Source: Candidatus Gastranaerophilales bacterium
GTDB taxonomy: Bacteria; Cyanobacteriota; Vampirovibrionia; Gastranaerophilales; Gastranaerophilaceae
DNA: 64,000 nucleotides
Direction of reading: 5' to 3'
NCBI GenBank assembly: GCA_944325865.1
Contig: CALVBS010000007.1
Coordinates: 1-64,000, forward strand
The notes under the pieces were generated by a model. The model had not been told where the DNA came from, did not search any database, and was given only the letters and a program-made list of their open reading frames with translations. A program made the translations under genes and the position numbers. Of the stretch, positions 34,067 to 41,479 are shown one piece after another (position 1 is the stretch's first letter; every line of letters starts with the position of its first letter).

Positions 34067-34117
34067 TTGACAAATTGTTAGGGTTACCTTACAATAAATT
34101 TGTTAGGCAATCCTAAC
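34067..34117 (+). promoter_or_regulatory. DtxR-type promoter with two metal-regulator operators
   Basis: TTGACA (34067-34072), 17 nt, TACAAT (34090-34095). Operator 1, GTTAGGGTTACCTTAC (34077-34092), fills the spacer; operator 2, GTTAGGCAATCCTAAC (34102-34117), a perfect 6+6 inverted repeat, lies just downstream. Operator 1 is the same as the dtxR operator at 36187-36202 except one base, in an identical promoter layout. Confidence 0.75.
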
Positions 34118-34134
34118 ATAAAACGGGGTAAATT

Positions 34135-34572
34135 ATGAGAGTGAACACTGTAAGTCTATATAGCAGTCTTTATACCGGTAGTTCCGCCATTATACTTCCT
34201 TTCGGTAACAGAAATAATATAAAAACTGATTATGCAGACTTACGTGTGTTTCATCATCACATTTACGAATACAAAAAAGGTATAAGAAATCTTATTCTTA
34301 CAACCGAAAAAGCAAAATACCGCAACACAATCGAACAAAGACTTCAACACGAAAACATTGATTATGTTATCCATGAAATTGATAACAATAAAATTAATGT
34401 ATATTTTGGAGAAAAACCCTGCGTTGATGTTGTAAAAACCTTTAATCCGAAATTAAATAAACTTACACCGGAACAGGATTTTATGCTCGGCATAATGCTG
34501 GGATACGACAGGGTAAGACAATGTGAAAGGTATATGAAACTCAAACAAATAAAATTAAACGAAAAATCCTAA
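34135..34572 (+). CDS. DUF2023 family protein, metal-regulated
   Basis: A 145-residue protein. After a ~30-residue extension it matches DUF2023: DLRVFHHHIYEYKKGIRNLIL, YVIHEIDNNKINVYFGEKPCV and LTPEQDFMLGIMLGYDRVRQCERY. The HHH cluster and Cys residues could bind metal. In other bacteria DUF2023 genes lie beside flavodoxins and are iron-responsive. Here two DtxR-type operators cover the promoter, so the gene should be derepressed under iron (or manganese) shortage. A terminator follows at 34610. Confidence 0.84.
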   Translation: MRVNTVSLYSSLYTGSSAIILPFGNRNNIKTDYADLRVFHHHIYEYKKGIRNLILTTEKAKYRNTIEQRLQHENIDYVIHEIDNNKINVYFGEKPCVDVVKTFNPKLNKLTPEQDFMLGIMLGYDRVRQCERYMKLKQIKLNEKS

Positions 34573-34609
34573 CTTATTGTTTATCATATTATTAACACTA
34601 TGAAGTTAT

Positions 34610-34640
34610 ACTTGTTTATTTTTATAATAAACAAGTTTTT
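34610..34640 (+). terminator. Rho-independent terminator of the DUF2023 gene
   Basis: An 11-bp perfect stem ACTTGTTTATT / AATAAACAAGT with a 5-nt loop and a following T run. Confidence 0.65.
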
Positions 34641-34689
34641 ATTAATAAAAATACCTGATGGCATAATTATTAACCGTTCATTTACAAAA

Positions 34690-35718
34690 TTACTTAATAT
34701 GACTATCCCCGCAATGTCCGCCGTTTCTATATCCTATTCCGGCACGGTAACCCGATATTGAATACATAAGCGGCAAGGCAGGTTCTATCCATTTTAAACC
34801 TGACATTACTGCAACGGTTGCAATATCATCCGTATGAAGTCCTATATCCAGAGGTTCAGGTCTGCGTTCTTCAAAAAGAGCTTTATGTTTATGCATATGT
34901 TTCTGATGTTTATCTTCAAACATAGGGTTAATAATTTTGTTTCCTATAAGATTTGCAATGGCACTACCGCCAATCACGCCCGTTACAAGGATTCCGCCTA
35001 TCATTCCCAATGCACGATGGGCCTTTGAGGTCACTTTACATTTTTCCATAAGTCCAAGAGCAGCTCCTGCTCCTATATTACAAAGAAAAATGTTGGCAAG
35101 ATATTGATACGAACCCTCTTTTATCTTGTCCGGAACCCGTTTTTTCCAGTGGTTATGCGTAATCATATCACCGGCAATTCCTCCTGCAATTCCTCCGGCA
35201 ACAGGAATTAAACCGAACAGCGACAGTCTGCCTATTTCTGAAAAAATTTCCTTTGAAGTTACGTTTTCGGGATCCGGAATAAGTTTATTAAGTAAGTTTT
35301 TACCGTTTGTGTTGTGTTCAAATTTTTTAAATAAAGTTTTTAATTCGCTGTATTTTAAAATTTTTGTTTTTGCCTTTTCAAGAATAGCGGAAGTCTTCTT
35401 ATCAACAAAGTTATTTGTCAAAAACTCCGAAACAAGACCGGATGCATTATTTTGCAATTCTTTTATTGATTTTGGCATTTCTTTTTTAAAAACTTTATCA
35501 GTAATCTTGGGTGCTGCAAGTGCCGACCCTACGGTAAATGCCATAGTTGACAGCGTGCGTATTGCAGCTTTTTTCTTATGTTTTTCAGGGGCTTTATTAA
35601 TTTCATGTACAGAATATACTGCCGCACCTGCCACCAGGACTGCCGGCATAGCTTTACGAAATTTTTCGACCAGAATAGGCTGATCCAAAAATTTACCTGC
35701 TATTTTCAGGGTATTCAT
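34690..35718 (-). CDS. Glycine-rich membrane protein with His-rich loop, in the dtxR operon
   Basis: A 342-residue protein with several hydrophobic segments: AMPAVLVAGAAVYSV (24-38), LSTMAFTVGSALAAP, LFGLIPVAGGIAGGIAG, IFLCNIGAGAALGLM, MIGGILVTGVIGGSAIANLIG. A histidine-rich loop, EDKHQKHMHKHK, and a tail HCGDSHIK look like metal ligands. Its start overlaps the dtxR stop by 4 nt, so it is translated with the regulator and shares the metal-controlled promoter. I recognise no family. A part in iron or manganese handling (transport, storage compartment) is inference. Confidence 0.65.
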   Translation of the reverse strand: MNTLKIAGKFLDQPILVEKFRKAMPAVLVAGAAVYSVHEINKAPEKHKKKAAIRTLSTMAFTVGSALAAPKITDKVFKKEMPKSIKELQNNASGLVSEFLTNNFVDKKTSAILEKAKTKILKYSELKTLFKKFEHNTNGKNLLNKLIPDPENVTSKEIFSEIGRLSLFGLIPVAGGIAGGIAGDMITHNHWKKRVPDKIKEGSYQYLANIFLCNIGAGAALGLMEKCKVTSKAHRALGMIGGILVTGVIGGSAIANLIGNKIINPMFEDKHQKHMHKHKALFEERRPEPLDIGLHTDDIATVAVMSGLKWIEPALPLMYSISGYRAGIGYRNGGHCGDSHIK

Positions 35719-36152
35719 TGATTTCTTCTTTCCTTATAATATTGTACAAATTCGTTGTATTTTTCAGGGTGTAGCTTAGTAAATTCGGTAAATGCAACCA
35801 ATCGGTCAAGAATATTTTCTGAAATTATGTGTTCAATTTTACAGGCATTTTCACAGGCTTCTTCATGTTCCGCACCGAGAATTTTTTCAAAAAAATCCTG
35901 AATATGATTATGCTTGCTCAAAACCTCTACAGCATATTTTTTACCTGATTCCGTTAACGACAGCGTCTCATATCTGCCGTAATTAACAAAATCCAGCTCA
36001 TCAAGTTTTTTCAAAGCTTCCGTAACAGATGCTCTGCTGACATTCAATTCTCTTGAAATATCAACAGCACGAACCTTTTCGCTATGCAAAAGAATATTAT
36101 ATATTGCTTCAAGATAGTCTTCCAAACTTGATGACAACTTTATTTTTTCCAT
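35715..36152 (-). CDS. DtxR/MntR-family metal-dependent repressor
   Basis: A 145-residue metalloregulator. Winged helix: LEDYLEAIYNIL, VRAVDISRELNVSRASVTEALKKLDELDFV (about 27-56). The dimerisation/metal domain has HNHIQDFFEKILG and ACKIEHIIS. Cys in the C-x-x-E-H motif is what DtxR/IdeR-type iron sensors have, whereas MntR has Glu there; the N-terminal EDYLEAI is MntR-like. Iron seems more likely, but manganese cannot be excluded. Its promoter carries a GTAAGGTAAGCCTAAC operator, so it is self-regulated. No SH3 domain. Confidence 0.9.
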   Translation of the reverse strand: MEKIKLSSSLEDYLEAIYNILLHSEKVRAVDISRELNVSRASVTEALKKLDELDFVNYGRYETLSLTESGKKYAVEVLSKHNHIQDFFEKILGAEHEEACENACKIEHIISENILDRLVAFTEFTKLHPEKYNEFVQYYKERRNQ

Positions 36153-36183
36153 AAAAAGTACACTCCGAATTGACTGTAAAATA

Positions 36184-36212
36184 ATTGTAAGGTAAGCCTA
36201 ACATTTTGTCAA
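36184..36212 (-). promoter_or_regulatory. Autoregulated dtxR promoter and operator
   Basis: On the minus strand TTGACA (36212-36207), 17 nt, TACAAT (36189-36184), with GTTAGGCTTACCTTAC between them (36202-36187). Layout and operator match the DUF2023 promoter at 34067-34095. Confidence 0.75.
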
Positions 36213-36221
36213 GTACCATTG

Positions 36222-36695
36222 TTATTGATATTCCATTATATAATCATCCATGACAAAACCGTTGCCGATATCAGTCACAACTGAATCTATCGTTTGAAAT
36301 CCCCATTTTTTATAGGCATTAATAGAGTTTATATTTTGCTTGTTAACAGTCAGACGGATTTTTCTGCCGCCGGCAATTTTTTTTATTTTTTCAAAAGCCT
36401 TTGTTCCAAGCCCTTTATGTCGAAATTCTTTTGAAATATAAATTTTTGAAAGAAACAGATAGCCTTCCTTATCTGAAAGTCCGAAATATCCTGCTTTTTC
36501 GTTATTTTTTATAATGTAATAATATGTGTAATGTTCATTTGCAATTTGATTTTTAATTGCGTTTTCCGATTGAAAATTTTCAACCATATAGTCAATCTGT
36601 TTATCTGACAAAAGTATAGGCCAGTATTCATGCCAGATATCAAAGGCGAGGTTTGCCAGTTCTTTTATATTTTCAGCTTTTTCAAATGTAATCAT
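36222..36695 (-). CDS. GNAT-family N-acetyltransferase
   Basis: A 157-residue GNAT protein, started at 36695 where AGGTGG precedes and the ATG overlaps the thioesterase stop (ATGA). The acetyl-CoA motif is LSKIYISKEFRHKGLGTKAFEKI (the R/Q-x-x-G-x-G/A signature) and SINAYKKWGFQTIDSV is the usual C-terminal strand-helix. The acceptor is unknown. It lies next to an acyl-ACP thioesterase and is translated with it. Confidence 0.85.
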   Translation of the reverse strand: MITFEKAENIKELANLAFDIWHEYWPILLSDKQIDYMVENFQSENAIKNQIANEHYTYYYIIKNNEKAGYFGLSDKEGYLFLSKIYISKEFRHKGLGTKAFEKIKKIAGGRKIRLTVNKQNINSINAYKKWGFQTIDSVVTDIGNGFVMDDYIMEYQ

Positions 36696-37429
36696 ATCCA
36701 CCTGCACTGAATTAAACATAAGTCTTCATTTTGAGAATTTTGAAGCCTGTGAACAGTGGTCAAATCATCTTGAAACTCTATTTGCGAAATGACTTTTTCT
36801 CCAAACTTTAATTCTTTTTTATAAATCATATCAAGAGTTTTAATTTTGTGAGAAGTTTTGAAATCAAAGTCGAGAGGCTCAAACGCCCAGACGATATAAT
36901 TTCCGTTATTGGCGTGTTCATTGACATCAAGGTCATTGTATCTGACTTCAAATTCTTTTTGAAAATCTATTTTTTCCGGAGATTTAATTTTTTCAAACGA
37001 GAGGTCGTCCTCTTTTTTTTCATAAGGCGGCATACCGGGATTGTTGTCAAGAGCAGTATTAATCGGGATTAGTGCACGGGAGTCAATATCCACAAGCGAC
37101 CAGACGCTTGCAATTCTGCCGAGTAATTTCTCATTGTCCCAAAATTCAAAATCCCTGTATGCAAAAAGTTTGTTGTAGCCTCTCGGCTTAGTTTTCAAGG
37201 TTAAATCGTAAACTCCGACGGGGTAATCTTCAAACTCCATATGATATTTAATCAAAAACCATGCAATATTTTTTGGCGTAATGTAAGAGTAGCCAAATCC
37301 GTTATCCTCGGCATTTTTACTTGCTATATCCTGCAGATAATTCAACATGGTAAAAGGTTTGAGGGCAAGGTTGTGATCCATTTCGGAATATTTTACTTTG
37401 ATATTTTCAACATAACCGTTTTCTATCAT
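36692..37429 (-). CDS. Acyl-ACP thioesterase
   Basis: A 245-residue double-hotdog thioesterase that releases fatty acids from acyl-ACP. N-terminal hotdog: IKVKYSEMDHNLALKPFTMLNYLQDIASKNAEDNGFGY, RGYNKLFAYRDFEFWDNEKLLGRIASVW. Second hotdog: FEVRYNDLDVNEHANNGNYIVWAFE, with the D-x-N-x-H-x-N-N catalytic motif. It may set free fatty acid supply for lipid recycling, as the LplT-PlsC-AAS fusion nearby does the reverse step. Confidence 0.88.
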   Translation of the reverse strand: MIENGYVENIKVKYSEMDHNLALKPFTMLNYLQDIASKNAEDNGFGYSYITPKNIAWFLIKYHMEFEDYPVGVYDLTLKTKPRGYNKLFAYRDFEFWDNEKLLGRIASVWSLVDIDSRALIPINTALDNNPGMPPYEKKEDDLSFEKIKSPEKIDFQKEFEVRYNDLDVNEHANNGNYIVWAFEPLDFDFKTSHKIKTLDMIYKKELKFGEKVISQIEFQDDLTTVHRLQNSQNEDLCLIQCRWI

Positions 37430-37570
37430 AAATTCATATTAGCACAGAAAATATAAAATGTATTAAATAAAAACACCACCCTATTTTCAGGGGGACAGAA
37501 ACGGTTTCTTGCGGAGTCTTGCAAAATAGTTCAAGATAAAAAAGATAGAAACAAAGAAAGGATAAAGAAA

Positions 37571-38605
37571 ATGGCATTAAAAGATTTTTTTAACAAAATA
37601 AGCAACTCTGACAGAATCTATACGGCAGAAGATATCGGAAGAATGGATTCAGAAGAATTTATTGCAAACGAGCCTGCAATAGATTATCAGCTAAACAATT
37701 TGGGAATTCCGAGAGAAGCTGAACTTGCGGCTTCTGATGAAGTATATGTGCGAAGTTACACCCGTGATGACGGCACGAAAGTCCGTGCATATTACCGCTC
37801 AAAACCGAATCCCTCAGCAGTAGCAGAAAATTCTGCAAACCAATCCACCGTTCTTTACGGAGGAGTTCAATACGATGACTATAAAAATACCGCAGATAAG
37901 TCGTTTTTATCCGATATAAAATTTGATAACTTACTAAATCCGCTTTCTTACCTGCCGGAGAATGTTTATTTGCAGATTCCACAAGAGATGACCGCTGAAG
38001 AGAAAATATTTGATAGGTTAAGCAGGATAGCAAGTTGGAGTGGAGAAGTTTCTGGTAAAAATATCGGTCTATTCCCAGTTGCCGGCTCGAATCTACAAAA
38101 TGCAAGAAGAGATTTTAAATATGCAAAAGATAATAAAAATGCATATATTGTACAATCCCGTTCGGAAATAAAAAATAAAGGACTGAATAATCTGATGGAC
38201 AAAGTCGGTATTCCTAAAAACTCGCGTGGCGTAATTTATGATTATAACTCCAGACAATCAAAACAGCTTTTCAAATCGCCTGAAATACAGGAATATTTAC
38301 GTAAAAATTATTCAGAATTATTAAGCAATAAACAAGATAATACTACTGAAATCGAATTCAAAAAACATAATTTGTATGATGATAATTACTACGGAATTCA
38401 ACACTGCACATTGTATAACCCTCACATAACTTCTGACGGGTATTTTAGCGGGGCGATTGTTGATTATTATGATTTTGAATATCGTACGCCAAAGGATTTT
38501 AAGGATGTTTCTAGTAAAATCAATAACTGGGGTTATTCAATGCAGGAAAAAGGGCTCTTAGAAAATCAGTTTAACATATATGTTATTCACGAAAAACTGT
38601 GGTAG
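37571..38605 (+). CDS. Toxin-like protein heading a tandem membrane-protein array
   Basis: A 344-residue protein after GAAAGGATAAAGAAA. Residues 1-80 are the same conserved module as in the gene at 1-983 (YTAEDIG, AIDYQLNNLGIPRE, YTRDDGTKVRAYYRSKP); residues 100-290 differ completely, and the C-terminus (DYYDFEY...WGYSMQEKGLLENQFNIYV) is again alike. No signal peptide. It ends 9 nt before the first of three paralogous four-helix membrane proteins, and a damaged copy of its last 36 nt lies between the first two of these. That layout is typical of toxin-immunity cassettes. The activity is unknown, and toxin is inference. Confidence 0.68.
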   Translation: MALKDFFNKISNSDRIYTAEDIGRMDSEEFIANEPAIDYQLNNLGIPREAELAASDEVYVRSYTRDDGTKVRAYYRSKPNPSAVAENSANQSTVLYGGVQYDDYKNTADKSFLSDIKFDNLLNPLSYLPENVYLQIPQEMTAEEKIFDRLSRIASWSGEVSGKNIGLFPVAGSNLQNARRDFKYAKDNKNAYIVQSRSEIKNKGLNNLMDKVGIPKNSRGVIYDYNSRQSKQLFKSPEIQEYLRKNYSELLSNKQDNTTEIEFKKHNLYDDNYYGIQHCTLYNPHITSDGYFSGAIVDYYDFEYRTPKDFKDVSSKINNWGYSMQEKGLLENQFNIYVIHEKLW

Positions 38606-38614
38606 AATAGATAT

Positions 38615-39085
38615 ATGAATAAAAATATAAAAGGGCTAATTGTTTATTTGTTATTAATGTCTATCATATGGACATTTCCGTTTTTGACTTTATTGAGTTT
38701 TTTAGCGGCATATTCAGTCAGTGATGATGGTAATGAGCCTTTAGCCAATTTGTTCTTAATACTTGCTGGTGTCGTTCTTATTTTATATTTCATTCTGCCG
38801 ATTTTATTGACGTACTTTGCAATAAAGAAACACTGGAGCAAGTATCTGGATAGGTTCTTTTTACATAAATGGTGGCCTACAATATTATTACTATTCTTTA
38901 TTTTCCTTCATTCAACTGAACATATTTTTAATTTCAGATTTGGATCTGAGAATATTGTATGGGGGCCTGTTTGTTTAATAGTCTTTATCACTGAAATATT
39001 TATAGCCCCTACATACTATTTTACCTACTTAAACCTGTTAATTTTCAGAAAAAAACTACTGAAATTCGCTGAACAAAATAATTAG
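38615..39085 (+). CDS. Four-helix membrane protein, putative immunity paralog 1
   Basis: A 156-residue protein with four membrane spans: about 8-34, 44-72, 88-108 and 115-146. It begins MNKNIKGLIVYLLLMSIIW and has TYFAIKKHWSKYLDRFF between spans 2 and 3, which is shared by all three paralogs. It starts 9 nt after the toxin-like gene. Its last 68 nt (39008-39075) are identical to 39985-40052 in paralog 3. Small multi-span membrane proteins of this kind often act as immunity proteins against membrane-acting toxins; that is inference. No family recognised. Confidence 0.68.
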   Translation: MNKNIKGLIVYLLLMSIIWTFPFLTLLSFLAAYSVSDDGNEPLANLFLILAGVVLILYFILPILLTYFAIKKHWSKYLDRFFLHKWWPTILLLFFIFLHSTEHIFNFRFGSENIVWGPVCLIVFITEIFIAPTYYFTYLNLLIFRKKLLKFAEQNN

Positions 39086-39093
39086 ACTATCCG

Positions 39094-39127
39094 TTTAACA
39101 TATATTATTCACGAAACATTGTGGTAG
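39094..39127 (+). pseudogene. Remnant of the toxin-like gene's 3' end between immunity paralogs
   Basis: 34 nt matching the last 36 nt of the toxin-like gene (38570-38605, TTTAACATATAT...GTGGTAG) with a 2-nt deletion and a few substitutions. The match continues on through the spacer into the start of paralog 2. The duplicated unit therefore was 'toxin end plus immunity gene'. Confidence 0.75.
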
Positions 39128-39136
39128 AATGGATAT

Positions 39137-39601
39137 ATGAATAAAGATATAAAAGGGTTAATTGTTTATTTGATAGTAATGTTTTTGACATGGCTTTTGC
39201 CTACAGCCATGTTTTGGGGAGTATTCTTTAATACGGATGGTAATGAACTTTTATCTAATATATTCTTAATACTTACCGGAATCTTTTTTGTTTTGTATAT
39301 TATATTACCGATTTTTATTACATACAGAGCTATTAAAAAACATTGGAGCAAGTATTTGGACAATTTTTTTAATCAGTGGATACGTCCAACTATCATTTTA
39401 GTTATGCTGCTACTTCTGCCTATAACCCTATCATTAATGGATACTCTAGATATTGACAAATGGGATGCCGCTACTTTTTATATTTCAGTTATTCCAGCAT
39501 GCTGTCTTGCTTATATTGTAATTTTTATCCATAATCTCATAAAATCTGTTAAACGTATTAAGGAATATTTTCACAAAAATCGTAGGAGAATAAATTTATG
39601 A
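39137..39601 (+). CDS. Four-helix membrane protein, putative immunity paralog 2
   Basis: A 154-residue paralog of its neighbours: MNKDIKGLIVYLIVMFLTWLL, then FLILTGIFFVLYIILPIFITYRAIKKHWSKYLDNFF, then divergent spans 3 and 4 and a basic tail (KRIKEYFHKNRRRI). It is the most diverged of the three in the second half. Its stop overlaps paralog 3's start by 4 nt (ATGA), so those two are coupled. If these are immunity proteins, this one would suit a different toxin. Confidence 0.65.
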   Translation: MNKDIKGLIVYLIVMFLTWLLPTAMFWGVFFNTDGNELLSNIFLILTGIFFVLYIILPIFITYRAIKKHWSKYLDNFFNQWIRPTIILVMLLLLPITLSLMDTLDIDKWDAATFYISVIPACCLAYIVIFIHNLIKSVKRIKEYFHKNRRRINL

Positions 39602-40071
39602 ACAAAGATACAAAAGGGCTTATTGTTTATTTATTATTGATGTCTATCATTTGGACTTTCCCGTTTTTGGTGCTATATTTTTCTTTTGGGGCATTATACT
39701 ATGACAATAGTACATTATTAGTTATTTTGTACTTATTACAAACAATAGCCTTTTTTATTCTTTATTTCATTCTGCCGGTTATACTGACGTACTTTGCAAT
39801 AAAGAAACACTGGAGCAGGTATCTGGATAAGTTCTTTTTACATAAATGGCGGCCTACAATATTATTACTATTCTTTATTTTCCTTCATTCAACTGAACAG
39901 TTTTTTCATTATACATCAGGTTCAGATAAATTTCTGTGGTCGTGTATTTGTTTGATAGCCATTATTTCAGAAGTATTTATAGCACCTACATACTATTTTA
40001 CCTACTTAAACCTGTTAATTTTCAGAAAAAAACTACTGAAATTCGCTGAACAGAAACCTATAGAAAAGTAA
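39598..40071 (+). CDS. Four-helix membrane protein, putative immunity paralog 3
   Basis: A 157-residue protein preceded by GTAGGAGA. It is very close to paralog 1 (MNKDTKGLIVYLLLMSIIWTFPFL, ILPVILTYFAIKKHWSRYLDKFFLHKW, APTYYFTYLNLLIFRKK) but differs in the first loop and the middle of spans 2 and 4. An identical 68-nt stretch with paralog 1 shows recent duplication or gene conversion. Same topology and inferred role. Confidence 0.66.
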   Translation: MNKDTKGLIVYLLLMSIIWTFPFLVLYFSFGALYYDNSTLLVILYLLQTIAFFILYFILPVILTYFAIKKHWSRYLDKFFLHKWRPTILLLFFIFLHSTEQFFHYTSGSDKFLWSCICLIAIISEVFIAPTYYFTYLNLLIFRKKLLKFAEQKPIEK

Positions 40072-40073
40072 AT

Positions 40074-40769
40074 TTATGCCTTTGCAATATTTAGGTGTCG
40101 GCTCTCATCATTAAAGATTTTCTGTTTTATCCTGTCAATTTGATTTCCGGTACGGGTGAGAAAGTTTACATCATGGTTGCGGGTTCTTTTCGGAGATTTT
40201 ATCATACCCCAGAGTTCCCCGGCACTTATTTTATCTTTTTTATCAAGTTTACAGTAATCAATCATTAATTTAAGATACCCTTTGACATATTTTAATTGCT
40301 TTTCCCGCGGAAGCTTAAGATATTGCTGCATTGTAATATTCGGGTTAAGTCCGAGTTCTTTTGCATATTTAGTCTTAACCTGATTCAGTGACGTTTGGTT
40401 CATTTGAATTAATCCGCCGTATAAAATCTTACCGTTTTTGCCTTTACAAATCGAAGCAGGGTTCCAGCCGCCTGATTCATGATACATCAGTGCAAGCAAA
40501 TCCTCAGGAGAAAATTTCAGCTCATGGGCCATTTCGACAACTTCCTGCAAAAATTTATCTGATAAGTTTGGTACTGAGTCCTTAAGCTTACTTTTTAACT
40601 CCGCAGCATACTGAGCAATACTTTGTTGTGTATCGTCAACGATTGACCTGCTTGGTTCCGGAGAATTGAAAATACTGGCACGAGCATGTTTCAACATGTT
40701 CTCTGTCTTTACTGAACTGTTTAAACCTGTAAGTGTTTCCGTAAATCCTATGCCGCCGATTTCACTCAT
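40074..40769 (-). CDS. Lytic transglycosylase-like protein (SLT domain)
   Basis: A 231-residue protein with no classical signal peptide. After an ~85-residue low-complexity N-terminus, a lysozyme-like domain has FLQEVVEMAHELKFSPEDLLALMYHESGGWNPAS, where Glu of HESGG is the likely catalytic acid, and ILYGGLIQMNQTSLNQVKTKYA, the GLxQ motif. KRTRNHDVNFLTRTGNQIDRI follows. It would cleave peptidoglycan if exported. It is convergent with the toxin/membrane-protein array (2-nt gap), which could matter if an envelope-crossing system delivers the toxin. Confidence 0.78.
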   Translation of the reverse strand: MSEIGGIGFTETLTGLNSSVKTENMLKHARASIFNSPEPSRSIVDDTQQSIAQYAAELKSKLKDSVPNLSDKFLQEVVEMAHELKFSPEDLLALMYHESGGWNPASICKGKNGKILYGGLIQMNQTSLNQVKTKYAKELGLNPNITMQQYLKLPREKQLKYVKGYLKLMIDYCKLDKKDKISAGELWGMIKSPKRTRNHDVNFLTRTGNQIDRIKQKIFNDESRHLNIAKA

Positions 40770-40852
40770 TTTTTTATCTGTCCTTTCTACAACATGAATA
40801 TATACGGAATTCTTATAACAAGACTTTAATAAGTATTAAACAAACTTAACAA

Positions 40853-41299
40853 TTATTTCTTCAAATAATCAATAACCTCATCAACATGCCCTTTAACCTT
40901 AACTTTACGCCATTCTTTTTCAATACTGCCATCGGTATTCAAAATAAAAGTAGAACGTTCAATCCCCATATATTTACGTCCATACATGGATTTTTCTTTC
41001 CAAACTCCAAAATCTTCAGCAAGCTTATGTTCTGTATCTGAAAGAAGAATAAAATTAAGACTTTGTTTCTCCTTAAAGGATTTGTGACTTTTTATCGAAT
41101 CCGGACTAACACCGATAACTTTGCCATATTGAGTTAAACGATTCATATTGTCACGAAAATCACATGCCTCCTGAGTACAACCGGAAGTGTTATCTTTCGG
41201 GTAAAAATAGAGAATTACCCGCTCTCCTTTAAAATTATCAAGCGAAAATTCTTTTTCGTTTCCGTCTGCGTCAAGTGCAGGCAATCTATGTTCTGTCAT
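40853..41299 (-). CDS. bcp: Thiol peroxidase Bcp (peroxiredoxin Q)
   Basis: A 148-residue atypical 2-Cys peroxiredoxin reducing peroxides with thioredoxin. YFYPKDNTSGCTQEACDFRD carries the peroxidatic Cys41 and resolving Cys46, separated by four residues as in the PrxQ/Bcp group. VIGVSPDSIKSHKSF, FILLSDTEHKLAEDFGVW and RSTFILNTDGSI are further family motifs. Full length, single gene. Confidence 0.95.
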   Translation of the reverse strand: MTEHRLPALDADGNEKEFSLDNFKGERVILYFYPKDNTSGCTQEACDFRDNMNRLTQYGKVIGVSPDSIKSHKSFKEKQSLNFILLSDTEHKLAEDFGVWKEKSMYGRKYMGIERSTFILNTDGSIEKEWRKVKVKGHVDEVIDYLKK

Positions 41300-41479
41300 A
41301 CTTATCTCCTAATTATATTAATACCGCTAATTATAGCATTACTATAAAATTTCAACAAGTACAAAACCTCAAACATTTTCCCTTATGACATAATCATCCG
41401 TGTAACAATTTGTCAAATCATTTGAAACTAAATAAACTAGATATATATAATTAAATTTACATAAAAGACAGGAGAAATA

